Shown here: positions 16,944 through 26,257 of the stretch, piece after piece
Numbering within the stretch: the first letter of the stretch is position 1
How the letters are laid out: each line of letters begins with the position of its first letter
Assembly (NCBI GenBank): GCA_027489895.1
Contig: JAIXZD010000288.1
Location: 1 to 40,000 of the forward strand
Direction: 5' to 3'
Length of the DNA: 40,000 bases
DNA from: Planctomycetaceae bacterium
GTDB taxonomy: Bacteria > Planctomycetota > Planctomycetia > Planctomycetales > Planctomycetaceae
Notes under the pieces: model-generated
The model's database searches: none
What the model saw: only the letters and a program-made list of their open reading frames with translations
Told to the model about the DNA's origin: nothing
Position numbers and translations under genes: made by a program

Positions 16944-18638
16944 ATGGAACCTGATGCCAAGAAGTCCTTTTCCGGCAGGAAGATAACCCGGAGACAAACC
17001 ATTCAGATGTCGTCCGCGTCGCTCGCGGCCGGACTGTTCGCGGGCGGCCTCGCGATCGGAGCCTCGGGGAAAGGAAAAGGAGGGACCGGGTCGGCCGCGC
17101 CGTTCAACTTCACGCCGTTCACGGTCGACCTGCCCATCCCGCCGGTGAAGCAGCCGCTCTCTCGCGGCGTCGCGCCGTACACTCCCGGCGACGTGTTCCA
17201 CGGGATCGCGCCCGAGTTCGCGAACTTCCAGGACTACGGCGCGCTCTATCCCACCTCCTATTATGAGATGCGGATGCGCCCCGGTTTTGCCGAGATCATT
17301 CCGGGGGTGCGGACCCCGATCTACGGATACGATGGCATCTATCCAGGGCCGACGTTCAAGGCCCGCGTTGGCGAGCCAATGGTCGTCCGGCAGTGGAATG
17401 ACCTCCCCGCGGAGATGTCGGTCCACCTGCACGGGGGACACAATCCCCCCCACTCCGACGGCTACCCGAACTTCTACGTTCTGCCCGGTCGCGCGCGGGA
17501 CTATTACTACACGAACTCCGTCCCTCGCGAGAACGGAGTCCTCGATTACAACGAGGCTCCGTCAACCATGTGGTACCACGACCACGCGATGGACATCTCG
17601 GACGAGCATGTCCTCCGGGGACTGTCGGGGTTCTTCCTGACCTATGACGACCTCGAACTCGGTCTCATCCAATCGAACGTTCTTCCTGGAGATCCCTACG
17701 ACATTCCGATCGTGGTTCAGGATCGGAAATTCAACCGCGATGGGACACTCTTTTTCGACCCGCTCGACCACGACGGATATCTGGGCGATGTCTGGGTGTG
17801 CAACGGCAAGGCCCAACCGAAGCTGCGCGTCGAACGCCGGAAGTATCGGTTCCGCTTCCTGAATGGCGCGAACGCGCGGCTGTTCGAACTGCGGTTGAGC
17901 AACGGCCAGCCGTTCATCGGTCTGGGCAAGGACACCTGGCTTTATCCGAATGCCATTCGTCGGGACACGTTGCTGCTGGGTTTAGCCAACCGGGCGGATG
18001 TGGTGATCGACTTCACCAACGCCCCGAACGAGGTGTTCCTTGAGAACATCCTCGTGCAGGAGAGCGGACGCGGCCCCAAGGGGAAACTGGATGATCGCGA
18101 AGTCCAGATTCCGGGAACCCGCCTGATGAAGTTCGAGGTGGTCGGTCCTCGCCAGACCAACAGCGCGACGGTCGATGTCGGACAGGCGCTGCGCCCCCAC
18201 ACGCCTATCCGGGCGGACGAGATTGTCGCCACGCGGACGTTCGAATTCGAACGGGGTAAGGGAGCATGGATGATCAATAAGCGGTTCTACGACCCGGCGT
18301 TGGCCAACGCGACGCCGACCCTCGGCACCGCCGAACGGTGGATTCTGCGAAATGGCGGGGGCGGCTGGTGGCACCCGATTCACATTCATCTGGAATCGCA
18401 CCAGATTCAACGGATCGACGGCCGCGCTCCGCCGCTGGAAGACCGGTTCAAGAGCGACACGGCCACCCTCGGCGGCGGGACGGAGATCGAGATCTTCATG
18501 AAGTTCCGGACGTTCCGCGGGCCGTTTGTGTTCCATTGCCACAACCTCGCCCATGAGGACATGCGGATGATGTTCACCTTCGATCCGCGGACGACTCCTA
18601 CGCGGTCGCCTCAGCCGATCCAGCAGAGCTTCCCGTAA
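16944..18638 (+). CDS. Tat-exported multicopper oxidase (CotA/CueO-like)
   Basis: The 564-residue protein begins with a twin-arginine signal (TRRQTIQ, 15-21, then a hydrophobic Ala/Gly stretch). All four copper motifs are present: HLHGG (H161, H163), WYHDH (H212, H214), HPIHIH (H477, H480, H482) and HCHNLAHEDMRM (H531, C532, H533, H537, M542). This gives a type 1 site with an axial Met and a complete type 2/3 cluster. The enzyme should couple one-electron oxidation of a metal or organic substrate to reduction of oxygen to water in the periplasm. CotA-like bilirubin/phenol oxidase and CueO-like cuprous oxidase are both possible. ATG 16944 has GGAG five bases upstream. A SCO-type copper chaperone gene follows. 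Confidence 0.95.
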   Translation: MEPDAKKSFSGRKITRRQTIQMSSASLAAGLFAGGLAIGASGKGKGGTGSAAPFNFTPFTVDLPIPPVKQPLSRGVAPYTPGDVFHGIAPEFANFQDYGALYPTSYYEMRMRPGFAEIIPGVRTPIYGYDGIYPGPTFKARVGEPMVVRQWNDLPAEMSVHLHGGHNPPHSDGYPNFYVLPGRARDYYYTNSVPRENGVLDYNEAPSTMWYHDHAMDISDEHVLRGLSGFFLTYDDLELGLIQSNVLPGDPYDIPIVVQDRKFNRDGTLFFDPLDHDGYLGDVWVCNGKAQPKLRVERRKYRFRFLNGANARLFELRLSNGQPFIGLGKDTWLYPNAIRRDTLLLGLANRADVVIDFTNAPNEVFLENILVQESGRGPKGKLDDREVQIPGTRLMKFEVVGPRQTNSATVDVGQALRPHTPIRADEIVATRTFEFERGKGAWMINKRFYDPALANATPTLGTAERWILRNGGGGWWHPIHIHLESHQIQRIDGRAPPLEDRFKSDTATLGGGTEIEIFMKFRTFRGPFVFHCHNLAHEDMRMMFTFDPRTTPTRSPQPIQQSFP

Positions 18639-18687
18639 TCCAGGGACGGCTTCATGAATCGGTCGACCGTTCGTCGACCATGGAGCT

Positions 18688-18726
18688 TCGCGGCGGACGT
18701 GGAGGCATGCCACACGTCCGCCGCGA
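18688..18726 (+). terminator. Strong hairpin between multicopper oxidase and SCO genes
   Basis: TCGCGGCGGACGTG (18688-18701) and its perfect complement (18713-18726) form a 14-bp stem with an 11-base loop. They are followed by TTTC and not by a long U-tract. A smaller 7-bp hairpin (18661-18667/18673-18679) lies just before it. The pair lies in the 126-base gap between the oxidase stop and the SCO start. It may act as a partial terminator or an RNA-processing barrier. Confidence 0.55.
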
Positions 18727-18764
18727 TTTCTCGACACTCAGATGCTACGAATCGGGGAGAATTC

Positions 18765-19619
18765 ATGACGACTCGATATGCGATCCTTCTGGGTTGCGTT
18801 TGCGCCGGGGCCTTTTGTCTGAACGATTCCCGGCGAGGGGACAGATCCCGATCGGGTGAACCGGCCGCCTGTTGTTCGAAAGATACGACCGAACGAACCG
18901 GGGCCGCTGGCTGCTGCTCTCCGCCGGTCGAGACGCCCTCGGCGAACGTCTCCGGAGGTGGTCCTTACGCAGCGCTGAACGAAAGCCGCCTCCGGGACTT
19001 GTCGGACGTTCCGGACCCTGCCCCTCCGGGACCACGCGTCTCCGACAAGTTGCCGAATGTCGAACTCATCAACCAGAACGGCGAAAACTTGCGGTTCCTT
19101 GACGATCTGGTGCGCAAACATCCTGTCTGCGTGGTGTTCTTTTACACCCGATGTACCGGCTCTTGTCCCGGCACGATCGCGAAGCTCCGCCAATTGCGCA
19201 CACGCTTCGCACGCGAGTTACCCGACATACGACTGGTTTCCATCACACTGGAACCGGACGACGACAGTCCCAAGGAACTGCGCGAGTACATGGAGCGCAG
19301 CGGGATCGCCGACGATCCGTCCTTGCCCGCATGGCACTTCTGCACAGGACAAGCGGACGAAATCGACGCGCTGCGAAGAGCGATGGGGCTGTACGAACGA
19401 GATCCGGTCCTCGACGCCGACAAGACCCAGCACGCGGCGGTGATGGTGTTCGGCAACGATCGCACAAATCGTTGGGCGGCGCTGGCGTCGGGATCAACTC
19501 TCGACGATCTGACGCACACGATTGTGCGGATCGCCGGGAATTCGCCCCGCCAACGTTACTCGGCTGCGATTCGCCTGGGGGGCACCGCCCACGGTCACTT
19601 GAACCTGGCCGGCCCCTGA
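18765..19619 (+). CDS. SCO1/SenC/PrrC-family copper chaperone-like protein
   Basis: This 284-residue protein has a short hydrophobic N-terminus with several cysteines, consistent with export or lipidation. A Cys-rich linker follows (CC at 36-37 and 50-51). The thioredoxin-fold SCO domain (about 95-255) carries the copper-binding residues C130-x3-C134 in YTRCTGSCP, and the distal His H223 in DKTQHAAVMVFG. SCO proteins deliver copper to cytochrome oxidase or act as thiol reductases. ATG 18765 follows GGGGAGA by four bases. Its place directly after a multicopper oxidase suggests copper delivery to that enzyme, although folding in the cytoplasm before Tat export would argue against it. The Cys-rich linker is unusual. 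Confidence 0.9.
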   Translation: MTTRYAILLGCVCAGAFCLNDSRRGDRSRSGEPAACCSKDTTERTGAAGCCSPPVETPSANVSGGGPYAALNESRLRDLSDVPDPAPPGPRVSDKLPNVELINQNGENLRFLDDLVRKHPVCVVFFYTRCTGSCPGTIAKLRQLRTRFARELPDIRLVSITLEPDDDSPKELREYMERSGIADDPSLPAWHFCTGQADEIDALRRAMGLYERDPVLDADKTQHAAVMVFGNDRTNRWAALASGSTLDDLTHTIVRIAGNSPRQRYSAAIRLGGTAHGHLNLAGP

Positions 19620-19767
19620 ACCGCAAGCCGATCACCGGATTCGCGGGTTGTCCGCAAACATCAATTCCCGCCTCATGCTGTCCCTTTGCGACGAGGCATG
19701 TTTCAACAGGTCATTCGAACCGGCGGCTCGTCGCGGGCCCCGGATCACCGCTTCTGGAGTCATGACA

Positions 19768-22245
19768 ATGTTCTGGAATCACTTCTCCAATTTGCCCATC
19801 AGTCGTCGATCAACGGCCCGCCGCCGCGCGGCGCAATCCCGGGTCTCCGTCGAAACCCTGGAGACACGAGTCGTTCTATCGGCTTCGCCAGTGGGCGATA
19901 CGGGGCTGTTCCGGGCTTACAATCCCGTCGCCGATTACCACTTCTTCACGTCCAGCCGCGCGGAGTTCGACAACGCCGTCAGCAACGGATACGTGGATGA
20001 AACGGCGGGACGGTCGGGCATCCGGGTGGCGGGGACTCCGGCTCCCGGACTCGCGCCGGTGTATCGGCTCTACAACCTGCAGACGGGGCGGCACTACTAC
20101 ACGGTCAACACGGCCGAACGAGACCTCCTGGTCGCCATCAACCCGCCTCCGGTCTCCGGTCCCGATCTGCGCGTCACGGGCTGGCGTTTCGAAAAGATCG
20201 AAGGCTACGTCCGTCCCGGTTCGACGGACGGGGCCGTCGAGGTTCACCGACTGTACAATAAGACGACGGGGGTGCATCTGTACCTGGAGTCCGGCCTTGC
20301 GGCCGAACAAATCCTGACGAATTTCCCCGGGGTTTGGGAGCGGCATTCGAGCTTCGGCTTCGCGACGTTCCGATTGGCCGACGACTCGCGAGGGTTGGGC
20401 TACCGGGCCGCCCCGCTGCGCACGATCGAACTGAACGTGGAAGGTCGGGGCCTGTCGAGCTCCGACGAGATCGAGGTCGAGTTCCGTCGCGGGAACGATT
20501 CGCTGGCGACGGTCCGCGCGGCCGGAGTCGTCGGTAACACGCTCGTGTCCGCGGTGCCAACGGGCATCGCCGCTGGAACCGTCGTCTCGGTTCATGTCCG
20601 ACATCGGGGTACGACGTTCCAGGTATTCAGCGAGTTTCGGGTAGACGATCTCCCTTCGACGGGAATCGCGGATGGGGAAGTCCTGCGGGCCTATCTCGAC
20701 GAGCTGGAACAGGAGTTGTCACGGCATCGAGATGCCTTCGAAGCCGTACGGAAGGCGTCTGCCGGTGGCGTGGACGTTTCCGGGTTACTGGCCCGGTTGG
20801 ACAGCCGTCGTGCGTCGATCACCGAAGTCCGCGACCTGGTGTCCCGGTTGTCGAGTGGCGCGGCCCAAACCGTGGAGATCGGCCGACGGGCCGACGGGTC
20901 GACCTCAATCCGGCTGAGCCGCGGGGACCTCGCCCTGCTCGATCGGGCGATCGCGGCGGCGGTGTTGGACGATTCGGGGGATCGCTCCTCCGGGGCTGAA
21001 ATCGGACAGCGGGAAGGTCGGGCAGGCTGGGAGCGCCGACTCGACGATCAGTTCCGCCGCGACACCACCGGAACGAAACTGGAGCGTACCGAGGCGTTGC
21101 TCCATCGACTCGCCAGGGCTGCTGCCTCGATCCCGTCCACCGCCACCAGCGGAGCGTACGCCGTGTGGTTCGCACTGGCGAACGGTTCGGCGCTGTCGGC
21201 CGTCGCTGCTGAAGCGGGACATCTGTCGCGCGACCACGCTGAGGACCCGTTCCGGGCTTACGACGATCGCCTCGCGCCGGGGGTGCGGACCACCGCCGAC
21301 GACTCGGAAACGCGGGTCTATTCAACCGTGTCGGCCTCGGGACTGCTGGGACGCGCTCGGGACGACGGCCGACGTTTGACGGACGACCTCGATGATTCCC
21401 GAACCGAAGGCTTCGCCCGGAGAAGTCGCCAGGCCCGGGAATCCGGCGGGCTTCGCAAGGCCGGCGGCCGACCTTCGATCGGACAGGTCGAGCTCTCGGA
21501 ACGCTCGGGGAGCAGCATCGTCGAAGTCCGGGATATCGCCCCCCGCGCTGCGTCGGTGACACTCCGGGCGCGCGTCACGGACGATTCGGAAGCGGTCGTG
21601 CTCCCCTCGCAAATCACGATTCTGCCGGGGGACGATCTGGACCGCGTCGAATTCGAGGTGCGCGGTCGAGACGACCTGATTCAGGACAACAACCGGGAAC
21701 TGGAACTGGAGTTCGAGGTCGAATCCGAGGATCCTGCCTTCCGCGGGTTGCGGGTCACGCCGGTCCGGTTGCGAACCCTCGACGACGGCCGCCGCGGCGC
21801 CGACGATTCGCCCGACTCGCCGGATGATTCGGACTCGCCGGATGCCCCCGATTCACCGGACGACTCACCGGACTCGCCGGACGCTCCGGACAGCCCTGAT
21901 ACGGAGGACGCCCCTCCCATCGTCCGGGGACGCTATGCGGGAACGGCCACCGGTAACTTTTCCAGCGCTGGTCCGACGCGTGCCTTGGACGCGAACATCG
22001 TCTCTCAGGCGGGTGGCTCCATTTCCGGAACCGTCACTACCCGCGACCTTTCCGGAAAGTCGACCGTGTTGACGGGGACCGGAACCGTCTCGAGGCGGCA
22101 AGGGACCACCCGCATCGTGCTGAATCTGTCCGACGGATCACGGCTGGAAGTCTTCGGCGAACGAACCACGTACCGGGGCACTCTGGCCACGGTTGAGAAC
22201 GGCGCCCCCGTCACCTTCTCGGTGGCCCTGTCGTTCTCTCCCTGA
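19768..22245 (+). CDS. Large surface-type protein with LEPR-like signal, DUF5648-like repeats and Asp-Ser-Pro linker
   Basis: The 825-residue protein starts with a long basic leader ending VETLETRVVLSAS, the LEPR-like N-terminal motif of large exported planctomycete proteins. Three repeats follow (about 45-210) built on L-x-R-x-Y-N...H-x-(F/Y)-(Y/L)-T, as in DUF5648 propeller-like domains. Next come an IPT/Ig-like stretch (about 215-290), a helical Arg/Asp-rich middle and a Calx-beta-like stretch. A (D-S-P) repeat linker (about 680-712) precedes a C-terminal beta-rich domain of ~105 residues. It is probably an extracellular or cell-wall protein of unknown ligand. Either ATG 19762 or 19768 could start; 19768 has better spacing to GGAG. 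Confidence 0.8.
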   Translation: MFWNHFSNLPISRRSTARRRAAQSRVSVETLETRVVLSASPVGDTGLFRAYNPVADYHFFTSSRAEFDNAVSNGYVDETAGRSGIRVAGTPAPGLAPVYRLYNLQTGRHYYTVNTAERDLLVAINPPPVSGPDLRVTGWRFEKIEGYVRPGSTDGAVEVHRLYNKTTGVHLYLESGLAAEQILTNFPGVWERHSSFGFATFRLADDSRGLGYRAAPLRTIELNVEGRGLSSSDEIEVEFRRGNDSLATVRAAGVVGNTLVSAVPTGIAAGTVVSVHVRHRGTTFQVFSEFRVDDLPSTGIADGEVLRAYLDELEQELSRHRDAFEAVRKASAGGVDVSGLLARLDSRRASITEVRDLVSRLSSGAAQTVEIGRRADGSTSIRLSRGDLALLDRAIAAAVLDDSGDRSSGAEIGQREGRAGWERRLDDQFRRDTTGTKLERTEALLHRLARAAASIPSTATSGAYAVWFALANGSALSAVAAEAGHLSRDHAEDPFRAYDDRLAPGVRTTADDSETRVYSTVSASGLLGRARDDGRRLTDDLDDSRTEGFARRSRQARESGGLRKAGGRPSIGQVELSERSGSSIVEVRDIAPRAASVTLRARVTDDSEAVVLPSQITILPGDDLDRVEFEVRGRDDLIQDNNRELELEFEVESEDPAFRGLRVTPVRLRTLDDGRRGADDSPDSPDDSDSPDAPDSPDDSPDSPDAPDSPDTEDAPPIVRGRYAGTATGNFSSAGPTRALDANIVSQAGGSISGTVTTRDLSGKSTVLTGTGTVSRRQGTTRIVLNLSDGSRLEVFGERTTYRGTLATVENGAPVTFSVALSFSP
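21804..21903 (+). repeat. In-frame Asp-Ser-Pro tandem repeat
   Basis: Degenerate units of the type GAC-TCG-CCG repeat through about 100 bases and encode a D/S/P/A-rich flexible linker before the final domain of the surface protein. The units differ mostly at third positions, which suggests selection on the protein rather than very recent expansion. Confidence 0.85.
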
Positions 22246-22386
22246 TGTGGATCGGTGTTCTCCTGCGTTCCTGGCTTTCGTTCCTCGCACACGTCCACGG
22301 TCCAATCGCCTAAAGCTGACTGTGAACCGCAAGGGGTGCCCTGGGGACTTTTCGGGTGCAGAGCCTTCCTCGATGGCTCCTCGCTC

Positions 22387-22665
<279 letters not shown>

Positions 22666-22698
22666 ACAGGTGACCGGCGTTTCAGCCGGGTCATGCAG

Positions 22699-22725
22699 TC
22701 TATACTGCCAACACACAATTGTCGA
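22699..22725 (-). promoter_or_regulatory. Candidate promoter of the initiator tRNA gene
   Basis: On the minus strand TCGACA (-35, 22725-22720) and TATAGA (-10, 22704-22699) are separated by 15 bases, about 35 bases upstream of the tRNA 5' end. The spacing is short of the 17-base ideal, so the call is moderate. Confidence 0.45.
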
Positions 22726-22904
22726 GTTGAACGGTCGCGAATCTTGAGCGATTCCCGGTTTTCTGGAGGATTCGCGGTCGCCAGGTGCTGGCGACCGCTG
22801 AGAATCCGGTGTGGGAACGTGGCGGCCATCGGCCTGACGGATCCGTTGGAGCTTGGCCTCTAGTGGCTCATTCGGTTTCGTCCAAAATCGGCTTCATCCG
22901 AAAC

Positions 22905-22937
22905 AGAGGAATCGCCGGGCGGAAACGCGATTCCTCT
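22905..22937 (+). other. Perfect 11-bp hairpin in the leader of the VOC gene
   Basis: AGAGGAATCGC and GCGATTCCTCT pair perfectly around an 11-base loop, 47 bases before the GTG start of the VOC-family gene. No U-run follows, so it is not a standard terminator. It may be a leader RNA structure or a repeat-derived palindrome. It does not resemble any riboswitch class I know. Confidence 0.45.
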
Positions 22938-22984
22938 CGCCGGATCATTCCTTCCCCCGGACCAATTCAAGGTGGCGACAGATC

Positions 22985-23479
22985 GTGATTCTCGACTACC
23001 TCGTGCTCTACACGGCCGACCCACCGGGTTTGGCCCGGTTTTACGGCGCAGCGCTCGGGCTTACGGAGCGGCTCCGGCGTTTCGAGGACCAGTACATCGA
23101 ACTCGAAGCCGGTGGCCTCACACTGGCGATCTGCGGGTTCGATCTGCGTGACAAGACGCTTCCAGAAGCGGCACGCTCACCCGTGGGGCAGGCCCTGCAG
23201 TCGGGCACGCCCCACGAACCCCAATCCGCGGGACCGAATGGCGACTTGGCAAGCGATCTTGCACGTGGATCGGCGGGCGTCGCAGCTACGGATTCTTTCC
23301 AGCTCAGTTTTCGCTGCGACGACCTGAAGGCGGGCTATCCTCTCGCGCTGGCCGCCGGGGCGCTGGAGGTCGCTGCACCGGCACTCAAACCCTGGCGCTG
23401 CGAGGTGGCGATGGTGCGCGACCCGGACGGACGCCTCATCGAACTTTGTCGGCGTCTGGGGCAAACCGAGACGGTATAG
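22985..23479 (+). CDS. VOC (glyoxalase/bleomycin-resistance fold) family protein
   Basis: The 164-residue protein has the paired beta-alpha-beta-beta-beta pattern of the vicinal oxygen chelate superfamily. The first module begins DYLVLYTADPPGLARFYGAALGL and continues to YIELEAGGLTLAI; the second ends VRDPDGRLIELCRRL, with the C-terminal metal-ligand-type Glu. The usual first His ligand is not obvious, so enzymatic activity is uncertain. A central insertion rich in Gly/Ala/Ser (about 65-100) is longer than usual. The start is GTG 22985, supported by AAGGTGG nine bases upstream; the longer open frame begins in non-coding sequence. It stands alone, with a dispersed repeat downstream. Confidence 0.8.
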   Translation: MILDYLVLYTADPPGLARFYGAALGLTERLRRFEDQYIELEAGGLTLAICGFDLRDKTLPEAARSPVGQALQSGTPHEPQSAGPNGDLASDLARGSAGVAATDSFQLSFRCDDLKAGYPLALAAGALEVAAPALKPWRCEVAMVRDPDGRLIELCRRLGQTETV

Positions 23480-23538
23480 TGCTCATTCGGTCGATTGGTG
23501 ATTGGTTCCTGGGTTCGTTGCGCGCGAGAATCGCTCAT

Positions 23539-23566
23539 CCTCCGGGCGCTCACGCTTCCGGCTCCC
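23539..23566 (-). repeat. Dispersed 28-bp intergenic repeat, copy A
   Basis: This copy reads CCTCCGGGCGCTCACGCTTC and continues CGGCTCCC on the plus strand. It matches the copies at 27868, 28474 and 37598 apart from one or two bases. Similarity to the copy at 27868 continues weakly beyond it through TGATC and AAATCGG. Confidence 0.85.
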
Positions 23567-23678
23567 TTGATCGCGAACGTCGTCCAGAAATCGGTGACGG
23601 CACCCAATCGGAATGCGTCCCGGCTGGTGGCTCACTGTTGGTAGCGAGAATCGATCAACTCTGTACGGCGGGAACGAG

Positions 23679-24944
23679 ATGGCTCGGATCGCGATGGGAA
23701 CAAGCCCGGCCAACGCCACAAAAGGAGAACGTGCCCGAACAGCCAACGGGCGCCGCCCACATGCCCTCTGCGAAGGCACGGTTCGCCCCGCGATCGTCCG
23801 GACTGTGATGGCGTCGGTGGCCGGGTTGTTGCTGTTCGTTGGCGTCATCTCGGGTCTGGCCCCAGTTGTGCAAGCGGCCGATCGAACCGGGCCGTTCGAG
23901 AGGCTGGTCTTTCAGACGGCCGCTGGGAAGCAGCGGGACCTGCTGGCGACTGTGCTCGTGGAGGCGGTGGACGGCGGGTTGCTGGTTCAATCCGGGGATG
24001 GGGCCCTCTGGCCGATCGACAAGCCCGACCTCGTCTCTCGTCAGCGCACGGAAACGCCATTTGCGCCGGAAACGGGGCACGTCGTTGCGCGAGGCCTGCT
24101 GGGCGAGCGGGGGGCCGGCTGGCAGGTGCTGGAAACAAAACACTACGTCGTCTGTACGCAAACGCATCGCCGCTATGCCGAATGGTGTGCGGCCTTGTTC
24201 GAGAGGCTCTACTTCGCCTTCGACAACCACTGGAAGCAGCGCGGCGTCACACTGGTCGACCCGGCGTTTCCGCTCGTGGCCCTGATCTTCGAGAAGGAAG
24301 CCGGGTTCCTGGAGTATGGTCGGTCGCTGGGGCACGACCTCGAGGGCGCGGTCGGCTTTTACGACATCAAGTCGAACCGGATTGCGTTCTACGATTTGAC
24401 GGCCGGTTCCACCGACGGTGATTTGCTCCGATCGATGCGGGCCGCCTCACAGCAGGTGGCGACAATCATCCACGAGGCGACGCACCAGATCGCGTTCAAC
24501 AGCGGCGTCAACACGCGGCTGGCCGACAATCCGCTCTGGCTGACCGAGGGCATGGCGATCTACTTCGAATCGCCTGATCTCTCCAGTGAAAAAGGCTGGA
24601 AGACAATCGGCCTCGTCAACGATCTGCGCCTGCCGCTGCTGAAACAGTCGCTGGCGGGTGGCGTTCGCGGCCGACTCGAAACTCTGATCAGTACGGACGA
24701 ACTGTTCGTCTCGCCGGAAACTCAGCCGGTGGCGTACGCCCAGGCGTGGGGGCTGACGTACTATCTGGTGAAGACTCGGGGGAAGGAGTATGTCCGGTAT
24801 CTGGAAACGATCCGGGCGAAACCGAGACTCGAATGGGACACGCCGGAAACTCGTCGGGCCGATTTTCAGGCAGCGTTCGGGGCCGACCTCGCCCAGATCG
24901 AGCGTGACTGGCTGAAGGCGATGGCCCGCCTGCGAAGCCGGTAG
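23679..24944 (+). CDS. DUF1570 putative metallopeptidase-like protein
   Basis: This protein (421 residues from ATG 23679) is anchored or exported by a hydrophobic segment ending VVQAAD (about 45-67). The C-terminal half holds a gluzincin-type zinc site: H265-E266-A-T-H269-Q and, 21 residues on, the LWLTEGMAIYFE motif with the third ligand E290. This matches DUF1570, a family frequent in planctomycetes and thought to be a zinc-dependent peptidase. The N-terminal domain (about 70-130) is an SH3-like beta stretch. The substrate is unknown. The start is uncertain: ATGs at 23613, 23679 and 23808 are all in frame and none has a strong ribosome site. Confidence 0.82.
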   Translation: MARIAMGTSPANATKGERARTANGRRPHALCEGTVRPAIVRTVMASVAGLLLFVGVISGLAPVVQAADRTGPFERLVFQTAAGKQRDLLATVLVEAVDGGLLVQSGDGALWPIDKPDLVSRQRTETPFAPETGHVVARGLLGERGAGWQVLETKHYVVCTQTHRRYAEWCAALFERLYFAFDNHWKQRGVTLVDPAFPLVALIFEKEAGFLEYGRSLGHDLEGAVGFYDIKSNRIAFYDLTAGSTDGDLLRSMRAASQQVATIIHEATHQIAFNSGVNTRLADNPLWLTEGMAIYFESPDLSSEKGWKTIGLVNDLRLPLLKQSLAGGVRGRLETLISTDELFVSPETQPVAYAQAWGLTYYLVKTRGKEYVRYLETIRAKPRLEWDTPETRRADFQAAFGADLAQIERDWLKAMARLRSR

Positions 24945-25193
24945 CGAGCGACCAGTCTCCCGCAGACCTGGTTTTGTTTGCCGCCAGTTTCGCCGCGAAT
25001 CTCCTGAATCTGCCTAGAAACCTCGAAACCGGGCCATCGTGGCGCTCAATTGCCCATGCCCAACCCGGGTCTATTCGGCTGATCGTCTAGCCGCGTGGAC
25101 GTCGCAGAGCGACCGCCTCGGGTGGCAGCGCGCTGCCGCTCTGGTAAAAGGGTATGGTCAACCCGGATTCGCGACCTTGAGGAACGACTGCGC

Positions 25194-26225
25194 ATGAGCA
25201 ACCTGCCCCCTTCGCCCGACGATGTCGCCGCGGTTCAGCGCTGCGAGCAGGCCTACAACAAGCTCCGCGACGAGCTCTCGAAGGTGATCGTCGGGCAGGA
25301 CGCCGTGATCGAGCAGGTCTTGATCGCGATCTTTGCGCGGGGGCATGCCTTGCTCGAAGGGGTGCCGGGGCTGGCCAAAACGCTCATGGTCAGCTCGCTG
25401 GCCCGCGCGCTGGATCTCACCTTCAAGCGGATTCAGTTCACGCCCGACCTCATGCCCAGTGACATCACCGGGACGGAAGTGATTCAGGAAAACCTCGAGA
25501 CCCGGCAGCGCGAGTACCGGTTTCTCCCCGGGCCGTTGTTCGCCAATCTGATTCTCGCCGACGAAATCAACCGGACGCCGCCCAAGACTCAGGCCGCGAT
25601 GCTCGAAGCGATGCAGGAGCGGCAGATCTCGGCCGGGGGCAAGGTCCACAAGCTGCCCACGCCCTACTTCGTGTTGGCCACGCAGAACCCGCTTGAGCAG
25701 GAAGGCACCTATCCACTTCCGGAAGCGCAGCTCGACCGGTTTCTGCTGCACATCAAGGTCGACTATCCCACCGCGGCTGAAGAGTGGGACATCGCCCGGC
25801 GGATCACCTCGGGGAGCCAGGGCGATGTGCGGGCGGTTCTCACGGCCGAAGAGATCGTGCGGGTGCAAGACCTGGTGACGCGTGTCCCCGTCAGCGATCA
25901 GGTGTTGGGATATGCCTGTGCCCTGGTGCGTGCGTCGCGCCCCGGTCAGCCGGAGTCGCCCGATTTCGTCAACAAGTGGACCAACTGGGGTGCGGGTCCA
26001 CGCGGCGTGTTGACGCTGATCACCGCAGCCAAGGCACGGGCGGTGCTATACGGCCGCTACCATGCCTCGGCCGGTGACGTGCGGGCGGTTGCGAAGGGGG
26101 CGCTCCGGCATCGGCTGGCCCCGAACTATGCCGCCCAGGCGGCCGGCGTAAACAGTGAGAAACTGGTCGACCTGCTCCTCGAAGCCATTCCCGCCGATAC
26201 CGCCTACGAACGCCCCGCGGCCTGA
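25194..26225 (+). CDS. MoxR-family AAA+ ATPase
   Basis: The 343-residue AAA+ protein has Walker A GVPGLAKT (56-63), Walker B LILADEIN (119-126), the sensor region ATQNP (163-167), and the MoxR-type C-terminal helical lid. MoxR ATPases act as chaperones that insert cofactors or assemble complexes, usually with VWA-domain partners. The next gene, 32 bases on, is a DUF58 protein, the standard partner. ATG 25194 follows GAGGA by ten bases; an upstream open frame to 25095 has no such support. Confidence 0.95.
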   Translation: MSNLPPSPDDVAAVQRCEQAYNKLRDELSKVIVGQDAVIEQVLIAIFARGHALLEGVPGLAKTLMVSSLARALDLTFKRIQFTPDLMPSDITGTEVIQENLETRQREYRFLPGPLFANLILADEINRTPPKTQAAMLEAMQERQISAGGKVHKLPTPYFVLATQNPLEQEGTYPLPEAQLDRFLLHIKVDYPTAAEEWDIARRITSGSQGDVRAVLTAEEIVRVQDLVTRVPVSDQVLGYACALVRASRPGQPESPDFVNKWTNWGAGPRGVLTLITAAKARAVLYGRYHASAGDVRAVAKGALRHRLAPNYAAQAAGVNSEKLVDLLLEAIPADTAYERPAA

Positions 26226-26257
26226 GTTCCCTGGTTTCTTCTCCGGACGCACCTTCC

